DNA from: Pseudomonas syringae
Lineage (GTDB): Bacteria > Pseudomonadota > Gammaproteobacteria > Pseudomonadales > Pseudomonadaceae
NCBI RefSeq assembly: GCF_000737245.1
Contig: NZ_JPQU01000078.1
Span: forward strand, 157,013-221,012
Direction: 5' to 3'
Length of the DNA stretch: 64,000 bases
Every line of letters begins with the position of its first letter. Position 1 is the first letter of the stretch. The position numbers were made by a program, and so were the translations under genes. The notes beneath the pieces were generated by a model. That model ran no database searches. It was not told the origin of the DNA and saw nothing but the letters and a program-made list of their open reading frames with translations. Positions 56,782-64,000 of this stretch are shown here, piece after piece.

Positions 56782-58014
56782 CTACTCTGAAAGCGGTGGC
56801 ACTGGCATCAATACCGTGCTCCAAAGCCCCGCTTCGGCGGAGCTGTCACCACTGCAAATGAATTGCGGCCCAGCGCCGCGCTCAATCGTCTGCGTGGCGG
56901 CGGCAATCGCCAGCCACGGTGATGCTCTGCCCGGCTGCCCCAGCAAAGCATCCAGATGACAAAGCCCTTGGTCGGACTTGGCAGGCAGGCCAACCTCGTT
57001 CAGCACGGTATTAATGGCTGCTTCACGCTGCGTGCCGACGCCTACTCTCCACGTCTGCTCAATGAGTTGTGCCGACACTGGCACCCAGTCCAGCGACTGC
57101 CGCACCGCGCAGAGCAACGCTTCGTTACTCAGCTCGCGCTCCTGCTCCGGGCGATGCAGGTAAGCAATTGGTGCCAAATTTCTTTGCGTCAGTCGATTAC
57201 CAAACAGCAACCCGACTGCAGCTTCGCCAGTGCCATCTAGCGGCGAAGGTTCAATCTGCAAGGCAACCACCAGTAGCAGTGCTTGATCGCTAATGCGCTG
57301 ATCAAGCCACTGATCGACGACGGCTAGCCCACTCCCCTCAATGGCAATAGCGGTCTGGCGAATCCCGGACGCGGCCCACGCCTGCTGCCAGGCGCGTTGC
57401 CAAAGATCGGCAGGCGTGCCGCAATCGACCTCCAACAAAAGAGCCAGAGGATTGTTTTCCGGCACTTGCTTCAAAGAGGAAGCGAGGTCGGCGAGAACCC
57501 GCGTCAACGCCTCCAGTAAAACGGCTTCGGCCTCATCGGCGTCGCTTGCCAGGCGGCTGTGGCGAACGGCAACAGCGCCTTCCCTGGAGGGTTGCGCCTT
57601 GAACGCGGTGGTACCACAGAGCAAAGCATCCAGCTGCGCGGAACCATTCAAGTCATCCGGCTTACGCAAGGCGGTGTACAGACTTGCACTCAATACCTGT
57701 TGCGAGCGCCGACCCACGCGGATGCGTTGTAGCCAATCCGCCTCACGGGCCTCGTCCCAACCATCGGCGGCACGGTGCTGCCCGAAGAACAGCAACCCAC
57801 GAACAAAAACCAGCGCGCCCCACCCCAACAGCGGCACACCCAAGGCCAAGACCCAAAAGTACTGCGACTGTTGTTGCAGCGCTTGGCCTCCGAACATCAG
57901 CGTCGTAGCGGTTCCAGCCAGTAAAAACAGCAGAAGCAAAGCCAGCCACAGCCACAGACGCGGCCGCGCAGGCCGCATTGCCACAGGCGGGAGTTGATCC
58001 AGTTGCACCGCCAT
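56782..58014 (-). CDS. Unrecognised two-TM protein of the T6SS island
   Basis: About 410 residues from ATG 58014, 3 bases after the PAAR stop. Two N-terminal TM helices (LWLWLALLLLFLLAGTATTL and YFWVLALGVPLLGWGALVFV), then a soluble alpha/beta domain of about 320 residues. Parts of it (LALLLEVDCGTPADLWQRA, DGTGEAAVGLLFGN, ASPWLAIAAATQTIERG) faintly resemble a thiolase/ketosynthase fold, but no catalytic Cys-His-His set is evident. Location between PAAR and tssM implies a part in T6SS assembly or effector loading. I do not recognise the family. Confidence 0.7.
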   Translation of the reverse strand: MAVQLDQLPPVAMRPARPRLWLWLALLLLFLLAGTATTLMFGGQALQQQSQYFWVLALGVPLLGWGALVFVRGLLFFGQHRAADGWDEAREADWLQRIRVGRRSQQVLSASLYTALRKPDDLNGSAQLDALLCGTTAFKAQPSREGAVAVRHSRLASDADEAEAVLLEALTRVLADLASSLKQVPENNPLALLLEVDCGTPADLWQRAWQQAWAASGIRQTAIAIEGSGLAVVDQWLDQRISDQALLLVVALQIEPSPLDGTGEAAVGLLFGNRLTQRNLAPIAYLHRPEQERELSNEALLCAVRQSLDWVPVSAQLIEQTWRVGVGTQREAAINTVLNEVGLPAKSDQGLCHLDALLGQPGRASPWLAIAAATQTIERGAGPQFICSGDSSAEAGLWSTVLMPVPPLSE

Positions 58015-58016
58015 GA

Positions 58017-58280
58017 TCAGCTTGCGCCCGCGTCTGGCAGTGACGAGATCAATGCACAGCCACACGCACAGCGATGGCCATTAAATGCGACCGGCACGCC
58101 ATGGTCCTTGAACTTTGGGTGGCCCTCGGCAATTACCGTCGGCCCATGGATTGGAATCGGACAAATCACCGGGTCGCCCACGCGGGCGACGCCAATACCG
58201 AAGAACTTCATGACCTCGGAACCCGAGAGTACGCTGCCGCCGCTGGTGGTTTTGTCGCCAATGCGGATGATGCCTTTCAT
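58017..58280 (-). CDS. PAAR-domain T6SS spike-tip protein
   Basis: 87-residue single-domain PAAR protein that caps the VgrG trimer. It shows the beginning IIRIGDKTTSGGSVLSGS, the VARVGDPVICPI segment and a C-terminal NGHRCACGCALISSLPDAG with His/Cys residues for the zinc site. No extension, so it carries no fused toxin. AGAGGAAC precedes the ATG. Confidence 0.93.
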   Translation of the reverse strand: MKGIIRIGDKTTSGGSVLSGSEVMKFFGIGVARVGDPVICPIPIHGPTVIAEGHPKFKDHGVPVAFNGHRCACGCALISSLPDAGAS

Positions 58281-58439
58281 GTTTTGTTCCTCTTTTCAAA
58301 TTGAGGGTATTAAGCGCCCGCCTTCGCTGAAGGCGAGAGCTTGATCTCGTTGATATATGAATCGGCTTAGGCGTGGCCGACTCGCCGCACCAAGTCTTTT
58401 CATCGTGAAGTCAAAACTTTCACGCGAGCTCATTTAGGC

Positions 58440-59807
58440 CTACTGACAGTTTGCGAGCATGCGGCGACCATCACGAAGATCAATTACCGTATCGTGCGGA
58501 CTTCGTTTATCACGACTGGCAAACAGGTAACGGTAGCGGTCATTCTCCAGCGCCACCGCGAAGCCTTCAGGTAGTTCGGCGTCGGGCAATTGGCGTAACG
58601 TACCGAGACTGTTTGAACCGTTGCTCTCGGGCCAAAGAGGAATATCAGAACCGCCAAAACACATCTTCATATCCGACCATCCGAACCCAGTAAGGAAGCC
58701 CCTTTCGTCAACAAGTGCACCTGCTACTGGCCCTCTAATGCGCCCGACGAATTCAAAACTATCTTTCTGTGAGGGCCCGTATCCACTTAGATTAAAAAGA
58801 CGCTTTGCGCTCATGCCAAAAACTTGGTCCTTGTTTTTTGGCTGGAAATAGACGAAGTCCGGCACATCGGTGATGCGCTCGGTTTTACCTTGTCCGCGAA
58901 AATACACAACATCATTACCCACACGAGTAAGACGGAACTGAGTACTTCCATTCGTAATTAGTTCGCCCCCCTCCCGACACGACAGATCGGGATGCCCAGG
59001 CACTGGGCAGGTCGGATACAACAATTCAGTGGTGCCGCCATCAAGACCCTCAAATACCTTGCCCCCTAGGTAGATGCGCCGACCATCGCTCACCAGACTT
59101 CTGTAGTACGGGGCGTCGGCAGCAAGAAGTTTAAGTGTCGGCAATACATCTGGCCTTTTATCCACCTCACTTAACCCAACCTCGAATACTCGGCCATCAT
59201 TAATTACAAATGGTCCTACAAACTCTATCTCACCAATAACCATGTCTGGCATTGGAGTATCGTCATAATAAATATGATCGCGGTCCCGAGCCCAATCCTG
59301 ATATCCGTCGGCGTTCGTTGTATCGAATGGCTGAAAAGAAGCAGGGTCCGCTCCGTTAATGGGAGTAGTCCAGACAAATACCGTACGGCCGTCAGTTGAA
59401 TAACCAGACTCGCCTAAAGGTCTTAAATCGGCCCCATGGGGCGTCAGCAGATAATATTTCCGCGTCTCATGCACCACATCGCGCTGAAACGCTTTTGGGA
59501 GTACGCAAGCCGGGATGGGTATTCCTACACCGGAGCCAACGCGCGGGCAGGCATAGGTTTCACTCTTCGAGTCAGTCATTAAATAACCGTTGCCGCCGAT
59601 CTCGCCTAATCGGTCGCTTTTCATGTTGACGTTGTGTTTCCCGCAGCTTACGGTTTTCTCTGGATGCAATTCGTATATTTCCTGGCCCGCTTTTGCTTGC
59701 GGATACCATTTTTCGGTGCACTCATTCACCGTATAAGCGTGCACAGCAGAAGATGACGCCACTATCACTGCGCCCCATAAAATCCTGACAACTTGCCAAT
59801 ACTTCAT
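58440..59807 (-). CDS. DKNYY-type exported protein, candidate accessory immunity protein
   Basis: 455 residues from ATG 59807, which overlaps the stop of the Sel1 gene (ATGA). N-terminal signal peptide (MKYWQVVRILWGAVIVASSS then AVHAYTV). The body repeats short blocks such as DRDHIYYDD, DGRRIYLGGKVFEGL and GNDVVYFRGQ, the pattern of the DKNYY family (PF13644). It is visibly richer in A and T than its neighbours and has many rare-looking codons, a sign of separate transfer. A T6SS immunity role is inferred from neighbours only. A 159-base gap separates it from the PAAR gene. Confidence 0.75.
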   Translation of the reverse strand: MKYWQVVRILWGAVIVASSSAVHAYTVNECTEKWYPQAKAGQEIYELHPEKTVSCGKHNVNMKSDRLGEIGGNGYLMTDSKSETYACPRVGSGVGIPIPACVLPKAFQRDVVHETRKYYLLTPHGADLRPLGESGYSTDGRTVFVWTTPINGADPASFQPFDTTNADGYQDWARDRDHIYYDDTPMPDMVIGEIEFVGPFVINDGRVFEVGLSEVDKRPDVLPTLKLLAADAPYYRSLVSDGRRIYLGGKVFEGLDGGTTELLYPTCPVPGHPDLSCREGGELITNGSTQFRLTRVGNDVVYFRGQGKTERITDVPDFVYFQPKNKDQVFGMSAKRLFNLSGYGPSQKDSFEFVGRIRGPVAGALVDERGFLTGFGWSDMKMCFGGSDIPLWPESNGSNSLGTLRQLPDAELPEGFAVALENDRYRYLFASRDKRSPHDTVIDLRDGRRMLANCQ

Positions 59808-61087
59808 CCCAGCAGCCCCCATTCAACGGTTTCGTCGCGATGGCTTGTCTTGTCCGACAGTGGCCATGGGCGCAGGTGGTAGCGTTCGACGGTCTGGATC
59901 GGGAAGGTCTCGCCTTCTTCGAAGTGGCGGATAACTTCCGGTCTTCTCAAGGTGCGCTCTGAAGACCAGACGACTTTCCAGTAGCCGCTACGGGGGCAGG
60001 CTTCGCCGCTGTAGCAGATCAGCAGCGGGAAACCAGCCTGGCTGAAGCCGGGCGAGCCAGGCATGGGTTTACCGGTTGCTGGGTCGAGGACTTTCGCCTT
60101 GGCCAGTTCGTTGATCAGCGCTTCGCTGGGTTTTTCCGGGGGGACATTGGCCAGTCGTGCTTCCAGCCATTGCAGCTTGCCGTCCCAGGCGGGCAACGGC
60201 GCAGGCGGAAGAGGGACTATTTCGTTAATCTCGGGGACTTTCGGATTGGCGTAGGAGTAGTTAGCCAGTATTCGCCAGATTTTTTCGTAACGTGCAGCGC
60301 GCTCCAGGTCTTCCTGCAGGGCGAGATAATGCAGCTCATTTGAAGGGGGGGGATTACGAAAGGCTTTATATAGACGAGAAGCCGAAGAGCTGTAACCACC
60401 AGCCACTCCCAGTTGAAACGCCTCAAGCGCCTCCTGATACTGCCCTTTATTTTTGAGGTTGACGCCCAACTCAACACCGGCTTCACCATGGCCTTGCTCG
60501 GCGGCACATCGGCGCAGTTGTCTGGCCACATCCGGTGCAACACTAACCGGCGCTAATTTAGCGCCTACCTCGTATTGGGCCTGAGCACTGCCAGTGTCGG
60601 CAGCCTTGCGGAAATAGCGCAGGGCCATTTCTTCGTCCAGCTTCAGGCCAGCCGAGCCCTGTTTCAGGAAAAGACCGACAAAGTAATAGCCGGTCGCCAC
60701 GCCCGCATTGATCAGGTTTTCGCTAAGACGCAGGTGCTCATCACCACTAAGCTTGAATTGACCCCGCATGCTGCCGTTCTGCAGGTTGATATTGGCTTTG
60801 TAATGGCTATTTTCGGTAGCGATCCGGTACAGCCGTTCAATCTCCATATCGACCGTCTTGTCCTGCTTGAGCTGGTTGTTTTTTTGCAGCCAGCGCGCGT
60901 ACTGGAACAATAGGTCTGAGTCAGCAGATGGTTCGGGAATATTTTCGTGTACACAGGTAAAAGCCAAGTTAGCCTTGGCCTCGGTTAGCGGGCTCATGAT
61001 CGGTTCCCTTTTGTTTAAATAAGGCGGGGGGGCACTGGTGTCACAGGCGGCCAGCAGCAGACTTGCTAACAAAAGAACCAAGCGCAT
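59804..61087 (-). CDS. Sel1-repeat lipoprotein, candidate Tli5 immunity protein
   Basis: 427 residues. Lipoprotein signal MRLVLLLASLLLAACDTSAP with lipobox LAAC. Sel1-like helical repeats at about residues 150-250 (ALRYFRKAADTGSAQAQYEV, CAAEQGHGEAGVELGVNLKN, EALEAFQLGVAGGYSSSASR). The start shares a base with the stop of the phospholipase gene (TAATG). Tle5-type phospholipase effectors of P. aeruginosa are paired with Sel1-type periplasmic immunity proteins, so this is the likely antidote. Confidence 0.82.
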   Translation of the reverse strand: MRLVLLLASLLLAACDTSAPPPYLNKREPIMSPLTEAKANLAFTCVHENIPEPSADSDLLFQYARWLQKNNQLKQDKTVDMEIERLYRIATENSHYKANINLQNGSMRGQFKLSGDEHLRLSENLINAGVATGYYFVGLFLKQGSAGLKLDEEMALRYFRKAADTGSAQAQYEVGAKLAPVSVAPDVARQLRRCAAEQGHGEAGVELGVNLKNKGQYQEALEAFQLGVAGGYSSSASRLYKAFRNPPPSNELHYLALQEDLERAARYEKIWRILANYSYANPKVPEINEIVPLPPAPLPAWDGKLQWLEARLANVPPEKPSEALINELAKAKVLDPATGKPMPGSPGFSQAGFPLLICYSGEACPRSGYWKVVWSSERTLRRPEVIRHFEEGETFPIQTVERYHLRPWPLSDKTSHRDETVEWGLLG

Positions 61088-62874
61088 TAGTCGAGGTCCT
61101 TAAGTGTGTTTTTGCCGTAGTAAAATTCGACAAGCGAGGCACAGGGCTTTTGGTTGTTTTCTTGGAGATCTCCGTTGTCCTTCATTATTTCTCCCCACTC
61201 ATCAAACGCCACAGCCGGATCATCCTGTGCCCCCTGCCCCTTTGTATGCAGATTCCACAACCGCCGCCGCAACGATTCCGTCACACTCGCCCACTCATGA
61301 GCAATGTTCATTTCGCTATCGACCTGCATGCTGCGGGTGTTGATGTTGGCTGAGCCGTGGGTGGTGAATACGTCGTCGATGATCATCAACTTGGAGTGGA
61401 TATACACCGGCATCCAGTCCTTGCCTGCAGGGGAGTTATCAGCCACCAAAGAGCAGATATGCACTTTGAGATTGGGAATATCTTGCGGGACGATGGTGCT
61501 CTCTTCGATGTCCTTGATTTGTTTCTCAAGCCTTTCCTGCGCTGGGCGATCCTGGGGGTGGATAGCCCGTGTAGCCGGATCAGTTTTTATCTGCTCGATG
61601 CGGCGCAGTTTGGTCACTTCGGGAATGGTGTTTGCGCGTCCGAGGCTTTCGAGCATGCGCTGGGTATTAACGGTGCCGGCGCCCATACCGTCGTCGGTGG
61701 CATTGGTGATGACGAACAAATGCAATGCGCCATGCACACCGGGATCGCGACCCCACTTCGTCTGGCCTTGGGCAACCTGCTTAATCAACTCGGCCAGAGG
61801 CGGCCAGCGGAAGTACTGGTTTTCGATGTAGATGAACTGCGTGGCGTTGTTGACGGCCTGCAAGTAGAGCCGCTCAATATCGCGCTTACCCTCTTGCGGC
61901 TGGGTGCGAACGAGCTGCGCCAGTTGCCGGGTAGCACCCGGGATCAATTGCAGTTGTGGTCCTATGCTCTTAGCCTGGCGCTTTTCGAGCAGGTCCTGGT
62001 TGGTTTCCTTATGCCAGGCGGTGGCGAAGTTGTGGTGCAAGTGTTCGAGAATCGGCCCACTGACCTTGCAGGAAATATCCTGGCGCGGGGTGTCACCTCG
62101 CGGGCCGACGTTGGGCTTAGGCTTGTCACCTTCTGCACGGTTCAATGCTGAATGGGCGTCGGTGTCCCAGTATTCATCAAGCATGTTGTGGCCCATGACA
62201 AAACCAACCGCACGGTCCGGGACTTCATAATCGACCAGCACGGTTTTCTGGTGGTGGCTGGGGGCCGCGCCAAATATACCGAGCGTGCCAGTACTGAGTT
62301 CCGCATCAAGGCCGTGAAATTTTGCCTGATGGACAATCTCAGCCCTTTCAAAAGCGCTGAAACCACGACTGGCATAAAGCGGGATGGGGTCGCCCTTCAA
62401 TAGAAGGGTGGGGTTATCGACGACTGCACAGGTATCAAACCACTCGCGGTCATAGGCATATTGGTCTTCGGTGGAGCGTTGCATTTTCCGATCCATGATA
62501 CGGACCGGTCCCTTACCTGGCAGATTGGCTTCACCTGCCCCACCGGCAGCGTTGAACGGATACTCCCAGCCCAACACACGAACTTTGACGCCCTCCTTTG
62601 CTTTTTTCTTGAGTAGTTCGCCGATCATCGGGGCATTACCATCCCGAATAAAATACATCGACGGCTGAAACCCCCAGCAGATGATGTCCACCGACTTGGT
62701 GGCCTCAGCGATAGCCAGATGCACGGCCTCGAAGGCTTCTTCGCCGTTGACCAATGGCTGATACGTGGCCATCACCGGATGGTATTCAGTCTTCTCCACG
62801 TACCAAGGTGAGGTGCAAGTGACCTGATCGGTTTCCTGAAAGGAAACAGGGCTGGTGGTGACATTTTGGTTCAT
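61087..62874 (-). CDS. T6SS phospholipase D effector, Tle5 type (PldB-like)
   Basis: 595 residues of the PLD superfamily. Both HxKx4D catalytic motifs are intact: HQKTVLVD at about residues 208-215 and HSKLMIID at about 490-497, followed by GSANINTRSM. In P. aeruginosa Tle5 enzymes (PldA, PldB) degrade phosphatidylethanolamine in competitor bacteria and act in host cells. No signal peptide, as expected for a VgrG-loaded cargo. It overlaps vgrG by 4 bases (ATGA) and precedes the Sel1 immunity candidate. Confidence 0.92.
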   Translation of the reverse strand: MNQNVTTSPVSFQETDQVTCTSPWYVEKTEYHPVMATYQPLVNGEEAFEAVHLAIAEATKSVDIICWGFQPSMYFIRDGNAPMIGELLKKKAKEGVKVRVLGWEYPFNAAGGAGEANLPGKGPVRIMDRKMQRSTEDQYAYDREWFDTCAVVDNPTLLLKGDPIPLYASRGFSAFERAEIVHQAKFHGLDAELSTGTLGIFGAAPSHHQKTVLVDYEVPDRAVGFVMGHNMLDEYWDTDAHSALNRAEGDKPKPNVGPRGDTPRQDISCKVSGPILEHLHHNFATAWHKETNQDLLEKRQAKSIGPQLQLIPGATRQLAQLVRTQPQEGKRDIERLYLQAVNNATQFIYIENQYFRWPPLAELIKQVAQGQTKWGRDPGVHGALHLFVITNATDDGMGAGTVNTQRMLESLGRANTIPEVTKLRRIEQIKTDPATRAIHPQDRPAQERLEKQIKDIEESTIVPQDIPNLKVHICSLVADNSPAGKDWMPVYIHSKLMIIDDVFTTHGSANINTRSMQVDSEMNIAHEWASVTESLRRRLWNLHTKGQGAQDDPAVAFDEWGEIMKDNGDLQENNQKPCASLVEFYYGKNTLKDLD

Positions 62875-64000
62875 TCTGATTTCCCCTTCTTGTCACTAAG
62901 TCCTTGCATCGCTTCTGCATACAGAGCGCGATGATTTGAGTTCGAAGCTGGCTGGGTGACCTCGGCATTGGTGTTAGAGCTGTGCTTGCGCAAGCCAAGG
63001 TTGGCCAGTTCGCCCTGCTCGGAATTGCTGTACTCGCTTGGGATCGGGATCTTGAATTTCACACCGTTGGCCAGCTCCAGCAGGTATTGCCGGGTCACCA
63101 CCTGATGGTCGATGAGCAATTGTCCGGTGTTGTCCAGCACACCTTGTTGCAGTTGTGCGCCGTCGGCATAGAGGGTGTAAGGCATGCCTGCCCAACCTGT
63201 GCCGGGCGCATTGGGGGCTTGCGTTAAGTTGAGTCGCAGGCTTTGTTTGGTGAGGCCGCAGGGCAGGCTTTTCGGATATTCCGGATGCGTGGCGTTCATG
63301 CTGGCCGGGCCGTCGTACAGGTAGCTGGCGGCCTTGATGTTGAAGTCCCCCGCCGTACCGGATTCGATGCTGTTCGGGTCGAGGGTGATGTAGCTGCCGC
63401 CACCATTGATGACGATTTTCTTTTTCGCGGTGATGTGGATTTCGTCTTCGGTGCTGGTGATTTGCAGGCTGTGGCGGGCCATCAGTTCCAGTGCGTCGTT
63501 CTGCGCCTGGATGCTGACCGTGCCCTGATTGGCGATCAGCTTGATGCCCAACTTGCGCACGAACAGGCTCAGGCCTTCGCCCACCCCCATGAACAGGCGC
63601 TTGACCACGCTGATGTCAGCCTCGGCTCCGGCGTTGAGCATCAGGTTTTTCTGCGCGGCCAGTTGCAGGTGCTGGCCGCTGGTCAGGGCAATGCCTTGTG
63701 GGGCGCTGAGCAGCAGCACTGATTTTTTGAGCTGTTCGAGATCCTGTTTGAGCAAGTTCAGTTGTGCTTGCACGTCGGCTGGGTCGCCCTTGGCGGCTTG
63801 GGCATCGGCAGAGAGGTTTTGCAGTTGCTCGCCAGCCTGTTGCAGTTGGGCGACGGCGGCGCTCATGTCGAGTACTTGGCCCTGGGCTTTGGGCTGTTCA
63901 TCAGCGCTGATAAACAGGCCTGCACCAGAACGGATGGCTCCGTGCCCATCGGTCCTCAACTCAAACCCTTCCCCGCGCTTTTCCTTCTTGGCATCCACCA
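62871..64000 (-). CDS. vgrG: VgrG tip protein, C-terminal part (cut by right edge)
   Basis: Only the last ~376 residues lie in the window; the gp27/gp5 base is beyond base 64000. The visible part begins with KRGEGFELRTDGHGAIRSGA, then a coiled-coil (about 40-85 of this part), the DUF2345 beta-helix blade (AAQKNLMLNAGAEADISVV, IHITAKKKIVINGGGSYI), and a C-terminal adaptor region with LANGVKFKIPIPSEYSNSEQ that probably grips the effector downstream. It is the first gene visible of the minus-strand island. GTG-like codons near the edge are internal, not starts. Confidence 0.93.
   Translation of the reverse strand, partial: VDAKKEKRGEGFELRTDGHGAIRSGAGLFISADEQPKAQGQVLDMSAAVAQLQQAGEQLQNLSADAQAAKGDPADVQAQLNLLKQDLEQLKKSVLLLSAPQGIALTSGQHLQLAAQKNLMLNAGAEADISVVKRLFMGVGEGLSLFVRKLGIKLIANQGTVSIQAQNDALELMARHSLQITSTEDEIHITAKKKIVINGGGSYITLDPNSIESGTAGDFNIKAASYLYDGPASMNATHPEYPKSLPCGLTKQSLRLNLTQAPNAPGTGWAGMPYTLYADGAQLQQGVLDNTGQLLIDHQVVTRQYLLELANGVKFKIPIPSEYSNSEQGELANLGLRKHSSNTNAEVTQPASNSNHRALYAEAMQGLSDKKGKSE

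Overview
The window comes from a fluorescent-group Pseudomonas chromosome. The evidence is gene order and protein content: from left to right it follows the P. aeruginosa PA4947-PA5005 order almost gene for gene (amiB-tsaE-nnrDE-queG, orn/rsgA, motBA, rhdA-psd, serB, parC/parE, cpdA-nudF, thiC, tolC-like opmH, waaA, SMR pump, hldE-msbA, waaL-wapR-ssg-dnpA-mig-14-wapH-wapO). It is GC-rich and peppered with Pseudomonas REP/REPIN palindromes. P. aeruginosa locus names are from memory, not from a search.

Layout. 1-5100: cell-wall amidase (cut by the window edge), tRNA modification (tsaE, queG), NAD(P)H-hydrate repair, a TRIC-family membrane protein and oligoribonuclease. 5195-8376: rsgA, then the flagellar stator genes motA-motB behind a clear FliA-type promoter. 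8599-18264: an HDOD protein, rhodanese, phosphatidylserine decarboxylase, a PilZ-like protein, serB, a HAMP membrane protein with a possible degenerate nucleotide-cyclase domain, and an acyltransferase. 18691-25894: a PqiC-like lipoprotein and the two topoisomerase IV subunits, separated by an aspartic protease, a phytase-like esterase and a tandem 249-bp REPIN array. 26070-35061: yqiA-like hydrolase, cpdA, nudF, an RsiV-like lipoprotein, HMP transporter cytX, thiC with its TPP riboswitch, and a TolC-family outer membrane protein. 35384-40444: waaA, an EmrE-like pump, an FAD oxidoreductase with a coupled aldo/keto reductase, and a protein with a degenerate Nudix box.

40682-53195 is the lipopolysaccharide section. 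HldE makes the heptose donor, MsbA exports lipid A-core, WaaL ligates O-antigen, and WapR, Ssg, WapH and WapO (glycosyl- and carbamoyltransferases), with DnpA and Mig-14, tailor the core or affect peptide tolerance.

53389-64000 is an accessory type VI secretion (T6SS) island, all on the minus strand and tightly coupled: vgrG (cut by the right edge), a phospholipase D effector of the Tle5 type, a Sel1-type lipoprotein (candidate immunity protein), a DKNYY-type exported protein, a PAAR spike tip, an unrecognised two-TM protein and a full-length TssM/IcmF homologue whose Walker A motif is missing. No REP element lies inside it, whereas the 53 kb to its left carries about 20. The P-loop-less TssM paired with the unknown two-TM protein is the most likely place for something undescribed.
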